Shown here: in pieces, positions 1 through 5,558 of the stretch
Layout of the letters: each line of letters starts with the position of its first letter
How positions within the stretch are numbered: the first letter of the stretch is position 1
DNA from: Anaerolineales bacterium
GTDB taxonomy: Bacteria > Chloroflexota > Anaerolineae > Anaerolineales > Villigracilaceae
DNA length: 6,885 nucleotides
Reading direction: 5' to 3'
Assembly: GCA_024763295.1 (NCBI GenBank)
Contig: JANTFU010000121.1
Coordinates: 1 to 6,885 of the forward strand
Notes under the pieces: generated by a model
The model's input: the letters and a program-made list of their open reading frames with translations, nothing else
Database searches by the model: none
What the model was told of the DNA's origin: nothing
Translations under genes and position numbers: made by a program

Positions 1-578
1 GTGGGCATGTTATGCGGACTTTTCACTCTTATCTTTTCAATATTCCCAGCACGCCGGTGGACGAATCGTTACAAGAAATTATGTCAGAAGGTGTCCGTCA
101 AGCGCAGGAAGCCATTCAACGCGATGCTCCGGGAAGCGGTACCACGCTTACGGCGGCACTGGTTTTGGGACACCAAGTTACCATCGCGCACGTTGGCGAT
201 AGCCGCGCTTATGCCGTTTATCCGGATGGACGTTTCGATCTGATCTCTCGTGACCATTCCTTGGTCGGTCGTCTCGAAGAGTTGGGACAGATCACCGCAG
301 AGGAAGCCGCTAATCATCCCCAGAAGAACGTACTTTACCGTGCCCTGGGGCAGGGAGAAGCGCTCGAACCTGACCTTTTCTCGGTTTCCTTCCCCAAAAC
401 AGGGATGCTCATGCTATGCAGTGACGGGTTATGGGGTGTGCTCAGTCAACAGCAAATGCACCAAGCCATTAACGATGCCCTCACATTGCAAGATGCCTGC
501 CAAAATTTGGTCAATGCTGCAAACGCCGCCGGTGGACCGGATAATATTTCAGTTATACTCGTAAAAATCATCGGATAA
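1..578 (+). CDS. PP2C-family protein Ser/Thr phosphatase, 5' end missing
   Basis: Metal-dependent protein phosphatase of the PPM/PP2C (Stp/PrpC-like) family, which removes phosphate from Ser/Thr residues in the cytoplasm. The reading frame is open to the left edge. The first complete codons read Gly-His-Val, and the two bases before them fit a Gly codon, so the window probably begins inside the metal-binding DGMGGH motif. The ATG at 12 is therefore internal. Counting from that Met, visible motifs are GTTLTAALV (43-51), HVGDSRAY (60-67), a DHS motif (81-83), CSDGLW with metal-ligand Asp138 (136-141), and GGPDNIS with Asp177 (174-180). These are the C-terminal three quarters of a normal domain of about 240 residues. 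There is no transmembrane tail. It ends 1 bp before the J-domain/VWA gene, so the two are surely cotranscribed. The motifs make the family certain. The substrate is unknown, and a partner kinase upstream is only inferred. Confidence 0.95.
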   Translation, partial: GHVMRTFHSYLFNIPSTPVDESLQEIMSEGVRQAQEAIQRDAPGSGTTLTAALVLGHQVTIAHVGDSRAYAVYPDGRFDLISRDHSLVGRLEELGQITAEEAANHPQKNVLYRALGQGEALEPDLFSVSFPKTGMLMLCSDGLWGVLSQQQMHQAINDALTLQDACQNLVNAANAAGGPDNISVILVKIIG

Positions 579-579
579 C

Positions 580-2058
580 ATGACTAGTTCGCCGGACTAT
601 TACTCCCTTTTAGGTATTTTCAGAGATGCAACGCAAGATGAAATTAAGCATGCTTACTTTGAAGCTGCACAACGCTTGCATCCTGATAAAAATGAAGCCC
701 CCGGTGAAACAGAAATTTTCTTAGACGTTCAGCAAGCCTACGAGACGCTTTCAGACCCGCAAAAGCGTGCCGTTTATGATGCCAGTTTGCCCCCAGAGGA
801 TGAACAAGCCCAACTCATGGTTGGGCGTTATTCATTTAGCCGAGAAAGCTTGGTGCGAACTAATGAAAAACAACTGCTCTATGCCATGCTGGAGTGGAAA
901 CCTCGTGAGAGTGAAGATGGATTTAATACACCGCCATTAAATCTTTGCCTTGTTTTGGATCGCTCTACATCCATGAAGGGGGAAAAGATGGACATGGTGA
1001 AAGCCTCGGCAATTCACATTGTGCGCAATTTACGCTCTGGTGATCGTTTAAGTGTTGTCACATTTAGCGACCGTGCAGATGTTGTCGTCCCGGCATCTGC
1101 TGTGCTTGACCAACGTCGGGCAGAGACTGCTATTCGTTCAATTTTGCCGAGCGGCGGCACGGAAATTTTTCAGGGCTTGAAAACCGGATTGGCAGAAGTT
1201 CGCAAATCACTGGCAAAGGAACGCGTAAATCACATCATTCTTCTGACGGATGGGCAAACGTATGGCGATGAGCCTCAATCGCTGATCTTGGCAGAGCAAG
1301 CTGCCGCGCTTGGTGTGGGAATTTCCGGCTTTGGCATCGGTGACGATTGGAATGATCGCTTTTTAGATAGTCTGACCGCGAAAAGCGGGAATAATAGTCA
1401 ATATGTTGCAGAGCCGCAGCATATTCAGCGCTTTTTAGAGCGCAAATTCAAAGAACTTTCTAATGTATTTGCTGAAGATGTTGTGCTTGAATACCGCAAG
1501 AGCAAAAATGTTCACCTAAATTATGCTTTTCGCATCCAACCGAATGAAGCACATCTCGAAAGCCAAAGTCCGATTAAGTTAGGCACGGTGCTGCGTGATG
1601 AACCCTTACGGCTCCTGTTGGAATTTGAAGTCCATGCCGGAGCTTTGCTCGAAGACGAAGCTACAGTATTTCAAGGCAGCCTGAAATACGACATCCCTTC
1701 ACATTCGCTCACGAAAAATAAAATGCGAGTTTTGCTCAAACGCAAAATCACTGAAGTCGCAGACCTGACCCCGCCTCCGCCCGTACTGATTAATGCTCTT
1801 ATTAGCTTAAATCTCTATCGCATGCAAGAAAAAGCCCAAGAAGAAGTTGATGCAGGTCAATATGAGCATGCCTCTCGACGACTTCAACATCTTGCCACGC
1901 ATTTGCTTTCTCAGGGGGAGCGTAGTATGGCAAAAACAGTCATTTTGGAAGCAGAAAATTTGAAGAGAAAACAGGAATTTTCTGAAGAAGGTAGAAAAAA
2001 TCTTAAATATGGCACTCGTGCCTTGTTATTATCATCTGTAAAAGGAAGAAAATCATGA
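580..2058 (+). CDS. J-domain/VWA-domain fusion protein
   Basis: A 492-aa protein with two recognisable domains. Residues 5-70 are a J domain, the module that stimulates Hsp70 (DnaK) ATPase, with an intact HPD at 34-36 and a full helix II/III pattern, but without the G/F or zinc regions of true DnaJ. Residues about 120-295 are a von Willebrand factor A domain with an apparently complete MIDAS metal site: D127-x-S129-x-S131, T194 in GGT, and D224 in TDG. Residues about 300-395 look beta-rich. Residues about 400-485 look helical and charged, like the tail of VWA proteins of the YfbK/inter-alpha-inhibitor type. No signal peptide or membrane segment is seen, so it should be cytoplasmic. The start follows the PP2C stop by 1 bp with only a weak ribosome site, which suggests translational coupling. 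The stop overlaps the next start as ATGA. Domain calls are firm; the role is inferred to be a phosphorylation-linked scaffold or co-chaperone. Confidence 0.93.
   Translation: MTSSPDYYSLLGIFRDATQDEIKHAYFEAAQRLHPDKNEAPGETEIFLDVQQAYETLSDPQKRAVYDASLPPEDEQAQLMVGRYSFSRESLVRTNEKQLLYAMLEWKPRESEDGFNTPPLNLCLVLDRSTSMKGEKMDMVKASAIHIVRNLRSGDRLSVVTFSDRADVVVPASAVLDQRRAETAIRSILPSGGTEIFQGLKTGLAEVRKSLAKERVNHIILLTDGQTYGDEPQSLILAEQAAALGVGISGFGIGDDWNDRFLDSLTAKSGNNSQYVAEPQHIQRFLERKFKELSNVFAEDVVLEYRKSKNVHLNYAFRIQPNEAHLESQSPIKLGTVLRDEPLRLLLEFEVHAGALLEDEATVFQGSLKYDIPSHSLTKNKMRVLLKRKITEVADLTPPPPVLINALISLNLYRMQEKAQEEVDAGQYEHASRRLQHLATHLLSQGERSMAKTVILEAENLKRKQEFSEEGRKNLKYGTRALLLSSVKGRKS
2041..2048 (+). promoter_or_regulatory. 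Ribosome binding site of the zinc-ribbon/FHA gene
   Basis: AAAGGAAG lies 6 bases before the ATG at 2055 and inside the last codons of the upstream gene. It supports the overlapping ATGA start. Confidence 0.7.
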
Positions 2059-2558
2059 TTACATGCCCAACTTGTCAACATGCTGAAGTTGAGGGAGCCC
2101 TCTTTTGCAGCGAATGTGGCGCTCAATTGGTTAGTATTCAAAATCTTGCTACACAAAACTTTAATATCACAGGACAAACATCCGACTTTGGTGATGTCGC
2201 GCCTGTACGTCAGAAAGCTTATAGCGCTTCCGATACCATCTCGTTGCAAGTTTTAGAGGGTGGGCAGTTTATACAACTTACAGATCGAAAGGAATTTACC
2301 ATCGGGCGCGTTAGTGATGGTCAATCGGTGATGCCAGATGTTGATCTGACTTCTTATAATGCCTATGAAAACGGTGTTTCGCGCTTACATGCGGTCATCA
2401 AAAAAGGTGAGACATCTGTCAATATCATGGACTTGGGTTCATCCAATGGCACCTACCTTAACGGGACACGCCTTACCCCCGAAAGAGATTATCCGTTGCA
2501 ACATGGCAATATCATTTCCTTTGGTAAATTAAAAATACAATTCCTTGCAAAAAAATAG
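2055..2558 (+). CDS. Zinc-ribbon plus FHA-domain protein
   Basis: A 167-aa protein. The N-terminus is a short zinc ribbon with CxxC pairs at Cys4/Cys7 and Cys18/Cys21 (CPTC, CSEC). A Ser/Thr/Gln-rich linker of about 40 residues (25-62) follows, then a C-terminal FHA domain (about 63-165), the phosphothreonine-binding module. Its binding-loop signatures are present: IGR (83-85), SRLHA (109-113) and GSSNGTYLNG (128-137). The layout of a disordered N-terminal stretch followed by a single FHA domain resembles GarA/OdhI-type proteins, in which a kinase phosphorylates a Thr before the FHA domain. Whether a linker Thr is used here is speculation. It overlaps the VWA gene by 4 bp and is the last gene before a terminator, so it belongs to the phosphatase operon. 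It probably reads phosphothreonines written by a kinase not in view. Domain assignment is firm; the partner is unknown. Confidence 0.93.
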   Translation: MITCPTCQHAEVEGALFCSECGAQLVSIQNLATQNFNITGQTSDFGDVAPVRQKAYSASDTISLQVLEGGQFIQLTDRKEFTIGRVSDGQSVMPDVDLTSYNAYENGVSRLHAVIKKGETSVNIMDLGSSNGTYLNGTRLTPERDYPLQHGNIISFGKLKIQFLAKK

Positions 2559-2598
2559 CAAGAAGTCTAGCAGACGTTTTACAATTTTTTATGAATCT

Positions 2599-2627
2599 GC
2601 CGTAATGCTCTGTGTTACGGCGTTTTT
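2599..2627 (+). terminator. Intrinsic terminator of the PP2C/J-VWA/FHA operon
   Basis: A perfect 7-bp stem (GCCGTAA with TTACGGC) with a 9-base loop is followed by G and five T. It sits 40 bases after the FHA stop codon and closes the left operon. Confidence 0.8.
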
Positions 2628-2705
2628 ACCCTAATCGGAGTAACCCGAAGCGTTTTTATCGGAAAAATATATAGCATAGTTGGTAAAGAAAGGAAGCAAA
2701 ATCCT
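2628..2705 (+). promoter_or_regulatory. Leader and likely promoter region of the 80-aa gene/response regulator pair
   Basis: This AT-rich stretch between a terminator and the next gene must hold the promoter of the 2706-3672 pair unless transcription reads through. Possible -10 boxes are TATATA (2668-2673) and CATAGT (2675-2680), but neither has a good -35 box 16-18 bases upstream. The exact promoter is therefore not called. A good ribosome site (AGGAAG, 2691-2696) lies 9 bases before the ATG at 2706. Confidence 0.35.
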
Positions 2706-2948
2706 ATGTCTCACCAAGTGATTTTACACATTTCGGGCGAAGTCCCTATCTTTGGCGATGTGGAAGAATTGCCCAATCCACAAGACCAGATCATTATTGT
2801 GCATAATCCCCGTTCACGCGAAGGCAAAGACCTGCATTATTTGCAAGATGACGTTATTCGTGTGATTTGGCCGATTGCGAAAATCAACTTTATAGAAATT
2901 CTTGATAATCAACAGGACGACCAAATCTTTAGTTTCGTGAGGGAATAA
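2706..2948 (+). CDS. Small protein of unknown function, coupled to a response regulator
   Basis: An 80-aa protein that I do not recognise. A good ribosome site (AGGAAG, 9-base spacing) and a 1-bp gap to the downstream response regulator make it a real gene rather than a chance frame. The composition is acidic, with alternating hydrophobic stretches at about 4-9, 28-32 and 50-65 (VIRVIWPIAKINFIEIL), suggesting a small, mostly beta protein. There is no signal peptide, membrane helix, cysteine pair or obvious DNA-binding motif. Strand-turn-strand character around SGEVPIFGDVEEL followed by a hydrophobic strand loosely recalls small beta-barrel folds such as Sm-like proteins, but this is only an impression. 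Tight coupling suggests it works with or modulates the OmpR-family regulator. No function is assigned. Confidence 0.8.
   Translation: MSHQVILHISGEVPIFGDVEELPNPQDQIIIVHNPRSREGKDLHYLQDDVIRVIWPIAKINFIEILDNQQDDQIFSFVRE
2939..2944 (+). promoter_or_regulatory. Ribosome binding site of the OmpR-family regulator
   Basis: GAGGGA lies 5 bases before the ATG at 2950 and overlaps the last codons of the 80-aa gene. It fixes the regulator start and implies translational coupling. Confidence 0.7.
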
Positions 2949-2949
2949 G

Positions 2950-3672
2950 ATGAGCAACCAATTTGAACGCAGAAAAATTTTAGTCGTAGACGATGAAGAG
3001 CGTATGGTGCGCTTCATTCGTTTGAATTTAGAACATGACGGTTTTGTGGTCAGCGAAGCGTTTAATGGGAAAGAAGCGATTCAGCAATTGCGCGATGTTT
3101 CGCCCGACCTAATTCTGCTGGACGTAATGATGCCTGATTTGGACGGATTCGAAGTACTCGAAATCATCCGTGAAACCAGCAAGGTACCGGTATTGATGCT
3201 GACTGCCAAAGGAGAAGAGGATGACCGTATTCGCGGTCTCGAATTGGGTGCGGACGACTACATTACCAAGCCTTTTAGCCCGCGAGAAATGGTCAGCCGC
3301 GTTAAAGCGGTTTTGCGTCGCACGGAAAATGCGACCGGCTCGATGCACGGTTTGCTTGAGATCGACGACCGTTTGAAAATTGATTTTGATCGTCGTGAAA
3401 TTTGGCTCGAAGGGAAGATCGTCAAATTGCGTCCAACCGAGTATCGCCTGCTTTATCATTTGGTGCAGAATGCGGGTTGGGTTATCTCGCACGATCAACT
3501 CTTGACCAAAGTTTGGGGCTATGAATATCGTGATGAACCCCATTATGTGCGTCTTTACATTAACTATTTGCGCAAAAAACTCGAAAAAGACCCCTCGAAC
3601 CCCAAATACATTCTTACCGAGCGCGGGGTTGGCTATCGCTTTGTTGACTTTCGGCGAGAATCTGCTCCGTAG
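2950..3672 (+). CDS. OmpR/PhoB-family response regulator
   Basis: A 240-aa two-component response regulator. Residues 9-125 form a receiver domain with the acidic pocket Asp14/Asp15, phospho-acceptor Asp58 in LLDVMMP, switch Thr85 (LTAK) and Lys107 (TKPF). Residues about 135-235 form an OmpR/PhoB winged helix with the usual LRPTEYRLLYHLV, a WGYEY stretch, VRLYINYLRKKLE and GVGYRF signatures. It should be a sequence-specific DNA-binding transcription factor activated by phosphorylation in the cytoplasm. It is the second gene of a pair with the 80-aa protein and is followed by a strong terminator. No histidine kinase gene lies next to it in this window, so it is an orphan in context and its signal is unknown. 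The overall type resembles PhoP/MtrA/RegX3-like regulators, but the sequence alone does not justify a specific gene name. Confidence 0.96.
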   Translation: MSNQFERRKILVVDDEERMVRFIRLNLEHDGFVVSEAFNGKEAIQQLRDVSPDLILLDVMMPDLDGFEVLEIIRETSKVPVLMLTAKGEEDDRIRGLELGADDYITKPFSPREMVSRVKAVLRRTENATGSMHGLLEIDDRLKIDFDRREIWLEGKIVKLRPTEYRLLYHLVQNAGWVISHDQLLTKVWGYEYRDEPHYVRLYINYLRKKLEKDPSNPKYILTERGVGYRFVDFRRESAP

Positions 3673-3730
3673 CGGGCATCCATTTTGGGAGACCTCACCA
3701 AGCCTAAATTCGGTGCGAGACGTATATTCC

Positions 3731-3763
3731 AGATGACAAGAATCCCTGCTCTTGTCATCTTTT
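3731..3763 (+). terminator. Intrinsic terminator after the OmpR-family regulator
   Basis: A perfect 11-bp stem (AGATGACAAGA at 3731-3741 with TCTTGTCATCT at 3750-3760) has an 8-base loop. A run of four T (3760-3763) follows. It lies 58 bases after the stop codon. Its downstream arm also contains the -35 box of the next gene. Confidence 0.8.
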
Positions 3764-3780
3764 CATCTCTACACTATACT
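3752..3780 (+). promoter_or_regulatory. Sigma70-type promoter of the NarL/LuxR-family regulator
   Basis: TTGTCA (3752-3757) is one base off the -35 consensus. A 17-bp spacer separates it from TATACT (3775-3780), one base off the -10 consensus. The transcript would start near 3785-3789, leaving a leader of about 25 bases before the ATG at 3812. The -35 box lies within the terminator stem of the preceding gene. Confidence 0.75.
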
Positions 3781-3802
3781 TTTAATCTATTTTGGAGATA
3801 TT

Positions 3803-3806
3803 GGAG
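3803..3806 (+). promoter_or_regulatory. Ribosome binding site deciding the 3812 start
   Basis: GGAG lies 5 bases before the ATG at 3812. It supports that start over an in-frame TTG at 3752, which lies in a terminator hairpin and upstream of the predicted transcription start. Confidence 0.75.
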
Positions 3807-3811
3807 TAAGA

Positions 3812-4471
3812 ATGGCAAAACAAAGAATTATTCTGGTTGACGATCATGAAGTTGTCCGTATCGGTTTGAAAACGCTGTTGGACCGTCATCCTGATTTTGA
3901 AGTCGTAGGGGAAGCCAGTTCGGCGCGCGAGGCGGTGGAAAAAACCGCCAGCCTGCAACCCAACGTGGTCGTGATGGATATTCGCTTGCCCGGCACATCG
4001 GGCATTGATGCCTGTGAGGAAATCGTGAAACGCTTCCCCGACACAAGGGTGCTGATGCTGACATCCTATGCCGAAGATGAGATGCTCTTTTCTGCGATCC
4101 GTGCCGGAGCTTCCGGTTATGTTTTGAAACAGATTGGCAGCGACGATTTGGTGAAGGCGCTCGAATCGGTTGGCAGCGGTGAAGGCTTGCTTGATCCGGC
4201 GGTAACACAGCGCGTATTTCAGGAAGTGCGGCGTGCCGTGCGCGAGGAAGAGGCTTCGGCTTTTGCCAATTTGAGCCAACAGGAAAAGCACGTTTTGCAG
4301 CTTGTCTCTGAAGGCAAGACCAACCGCGAGATTGCCAAGGCGCTCTTTTTGGGCGAAGGCACGGTACGCAATTATGTCAGCAGCATTTTGTCGAAGTTGG
4401 GCGTGAATAACCGTGCTGAAGCTGCGGCTTATGCGGTTGAGCATAGTCTGAAAGAATATATTGAGATGTAA
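3812..4471 (+). CDS. NarL/LuxR-family response regulator (DevR/LiaR-like)
   Basis: A 219-aa response regulator. Residues 4-120 are a receiver domain with Asp10/Asp11, phospho-acceptor Asp56 (VVMDIRLP), Thr84 and Lys106. A linker of about 30 residues follows. Residues about 152-210 form a LuxR-type helix-turn-helix containing LSQQEKHVLQLVSEGKTNREIA and the recognition-helix region GTVRNYVSSILSKLGV, close to DevR/DosR-type regulators. It probably dimerises when phosphorylated and activates or represses transcription. It has its own promoter and ribosome site and ends before a strong terminator, so it is a single-gene unit. No kinase is adjacent, so its partner and signal are unknown. An in-frame TTG 20 codons upstream would add MSSFHLYTILLIYFG, which matches nothing expected at the start of a receiver domain. 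The family is certain; the specific name is not. Confidence 0.95.
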   Translation: MAKQRIILVDDHEVVRIGLKTLLDRHPDFEVVGEASSAREAVEKTASLQPNVVVMDIRLPGTSGIDACEEIVKRFPDTRVLMLTSYAEDEMLFSAIRAGASGYVLKQIGSDDLVKALESVGSGEGLLDPAVTQRVFQEVRRAVREEEASAFANLSQQEKHVLQLVSEGKTNREIAKALFLGEGTVRNYVSSILSKLGVNNRAEAAAYAVEHSLKEYIEM

Positions 4472-4487
4472 GTTTTGATGAAAAGCG

Positions 4488-4514
4488 AAAATCCCGCAGA
4501 TGGCGGGATTTTTT
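4488..4514 (+). terminator. Strong intrinsic terminator, possibly bidirectional
   Basis: A perfect 10-bp stem (AAAATCCCGC at 4488-4497 with GCGGGATTTT at 4503-4512) has a 5-base loop. It runs into six T (4509-4514), 17 bases after the regulator stop. On the - strand the same stem ends in four T, so it could also stop transcripts from the convergent kinase gene. Confidence 0.88.
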
Positions 4515-4520
4515 CTTTAA

Positions 4521-4579
4521 CGTAACGCGACATTTATGTCGCTGTGAGCAAAGTGCTACATGAATGTTGCGTTACGCAA
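4521..4579. repeat. Cluster of nested and competing inverted repeats between convergent genes
   Basis: CGTAACGC (4521-4528) is the inverse of GCGTTACG (4569-4576), and the match extends to 13 bases with one G-T pair. Inside lie GCGACAT/ATGTCGC (4527-4542) and a bulged stem TGTGAGCA/TGCTACA around AAG (4543-4560). The right end is itself a near-palindrome, TTGCGT-T-ACGCAA (4567-4579). The right arm covers the stop codon of the - strand kinase gene (4572-4574). Function unknown. Confidence 0.6.
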
Positions 4580-4952
4580 TGTTTTGCAGTTTTTCCCAAA
4601 GCGGCGGACCTAAAATCAACAATCCAATCAAAACCGCCGTAATTGCGGTCAGTAAAACGCCCGCCGCGCTGACATCTTTGGCGGCTTTTGCCAATGGATG
4701 CTGTTCGGGGCTGGCGAGGTCAACGACCGTTTCGACAGCAGTATTGAAAAATTCCGCCGCCCAGACCAGCGCAATCGTTAGCAAAAGCACCGCCCAATCG
4801 CGTGTGGGCAAGTGCAGCCAAAACGCGACCGCAATTACCGCCACACTCACAACGGCGTGAATCCAGCTATTTGGCTCGTTTTTGAGCACCACGCCCCAGC
4901 CTGCAAAAGCATAACGGAATGAGCGTAAACGCGCGCGGATAAATTGACTCAT
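4572..4952 (-). CDS. dgkA: Diacylglycerol kinase family protein (DgkA/undecaprenol kinase type)
   Basis: A 126-aa integral membrane lipid kinase of the prokaryotic DAGK family. It phosphorylates diacylglycerol in E. coli and undecaprenol in many Gram-positive-type bacteria; which substrate applies here cannot be told. The family core is visible: E67-F-F-N70-T-A-x-E74-T-x-V-D78, then the H-x-x-A-K-x-A-K92-D93 stretch. Three hydrophobic segments lie at about 31-47, 53-66 and 95-115, giving the usual three-helix topology with a short basic N-terminal helix. The start at 4952 overlaps the ybeY stop as ATGA, with AGGTG about 8 bases upstream. A frame extension to an ATG at 5015 would lie within ybeY and adds a non-family leader. 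It is the last gene of the pgpH-ybeY-dgkA set, an order known from Firmicutes and related groups. The stop codon lies in a palindrome cluster. Confidence 0.92.
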   Translation of the reverse strand: MSQFIRARLRSFRYAFAGWGVVLKNEPNSWIHAVVSVAVIAVAFWLHLPTRDWAVLLLTIALVWAAEFFNTAVETVVDLASPEQHPLAKAAKDVSAAGVLLTAITAVLIGLLILGPPLWEKLQNIA

Positions 4953-5407
4953 TCCTCTTGCACCTGAATATGGGATAGTCCGAGCCGCGCCAGGATTTTG
5001 GCTTGGTGCTGCCACATTTCAGCTTTTTCTTCGGCTTCAGCATGGTCGTGCCCCAAAAGATGCAAAACGCCGTGTACAACCAAAAGCTGTGTCTCTGCCA
5101 CAAGCGGATGTCCACCCTTCTCTGCTTGTTCAGTTGCGCGTTCCAGCGAAATGATGATGTCACCGAGATAAAGCACGCCGGTTTCGGGATCGCGCTCGTG
5201 CGCTTCAAAAGAAAGCACATCGGTCGCTTTGTCGTAGCCGCGATAATCGCGGTTCAAGGCTTGGATTTCGGCATCATCCGAAAGCAAAATGGTCAAGTCG
5301 ACCTCTTCGTTTACGCCTTGCTCGTTGAGAGCCGCTTGTGCGGCTTCGATCAGCAAATTTGTATCCGGCTCGGTGATGGATGAATTCTTCTTGTGTAGGT
5401 TAATCAT
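4949..5407 (-). CDS. ybeY: Endoribonuclease YbeY (16S rRNA maturation and ribosome quality control)
   Basis: A 152-aa protein of the UPF0054/YbeY family, a zinc-dependent single-strand endoribonuclease involved in 16S rRNA 3' end maturation and ribosome quality control. The signature HGVLHLLGHDH spans 112-122, with zinc ligands His112, His116 and His122. The conserved ATDVLSF is at 61-67 and the LGDI strand at 81-84. Length is typical for the family. The start at 5407 gives the usual short hydrophilic N-terminus, though the upstream ribosome site is weak (GAGA, about 12 bases away). The last bases overlap the dgkA start by 4 bp. Upstream, 170 bp separate it from pgpH, filled by an inverted-repeat element, so its expression may rely on read-through or on an unrecognised promoter. 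The assignment is secure. Confidence 0.96.
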   Translation of the reverse strand: MINLHKKNSSITEPDTNLLIEAAQAALNEQGVNEEVDLTILLSDDAEIQALNRDYRGYDKATDVLSFEAHERDPETGVLYLGDIIISLERATEQAEKGGHPLVAETQLLVVHGVLHLLGHDHAEAEEKAEMWQHQAKILARLGLSHIQVQEE

Positions 5408-5440
5408 TTTCTGCTATCTCATGGATAAATCATTTAGAAA

Positions 5441-5452
5441 CTGTAATTACAG
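5441..5452. repeat. 12-bp perfect palindrome upstream of ybeY
   Basis: CTGTAATTACAG is a perfect palindrome 34 bases upstream of the ybeY start. It could be a regulator site, or a by-product of the repeat element beside it, because its left half belongs to the direct repeat AACTGTA and its right half to the outer inverted repeat. Confidence 0.5.
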
Positions 5453-5558
5453 CCTCTGAGCGGAGGGCTGAGATGTGAAGTCCGCAGTCGAAGAGCGGTT
5501 TTCTTGAGAACGCCGTCCTTCGACTACACTCCTCCCGTTGGTCGTCGCTCCGCTCAGG
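5446..5558. repeat. MITE/REP-like imperfect inverted-repeat element between pgpH and ybeY
   Basis: A non-coding stretch of about 110 bp with matching ends. CTGAGCGGAG (5456-5465) is the exact inverse of CTCCGCTCAG (5548-5557). With TACAG/CTGTA outside, the outer arms match over 18 bases with three mismatches. An inner pair, GCAGTCGAAGAGCGG (5484-5498) and CCGTCCTTCGACTAC (5513-5527), pairs at 12 of 15 positions. The sequence between outer and inner pairs is not symmetric. AACTGTA occurs directly repeated at both flanks (5439-5445 and 5559-5565), like a 7-bp target duplication. No coding capacity is seen. The type of arm (TGAGCGGAG, AGTCGAAG) is like dispersed intergenic repeats, but copy number cannot be seen from one copy. 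Confidence 0.6.

Noticed and set aside
12..14. ATG at 12 as the start of the phosphatase gene
   Set aside because: The frame is open to the left edge and the preceding codons fit the GGH of the PP2C metal motif, so the gene starts outside the window.
3109..3543. Antisense frame of 144 codons on the - strand
   Set aside because: It is a shadow of the OmpR-family regulator with no supporting signal.
3684..3717. Imperfect palindrome around CTCACC...GGTGCGAG in the gap after the OmpR-family regulator
   Set aside because: Only short arms with a bulge match around a 12-base centre. This is too weak to call an operator or terminator.
3752..3811. TTG at 3752 as the start of the NarL-family regulator
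   Set aside because: It lies inside a terminator hairpin and the -35 box, upstream of the likely transcription start. The ATG at 3812 has a ribosome site and gives a normal receiver-domain N-terminus.
3782..4444. Long antisense frame of 220 codons on the - strand
   Set aside because: It is opposite a certain response regulator gene, has no domain character or ribosome site, and reflects codon bias of the real gene.
4953..5015. 21-residue N-terminal extension of the diacylglycerol kinase
   Set aside because: It is the ybeY 3' end read in another frame and has no family similarity. The ATGA overlap at 4949-4952 is a normal coupled start.
5003..5383. + strand frame of 126 codons opposite ybeY
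   Set aside because: It is a shadow of ybeY, which has complete family motifs on the other strand.
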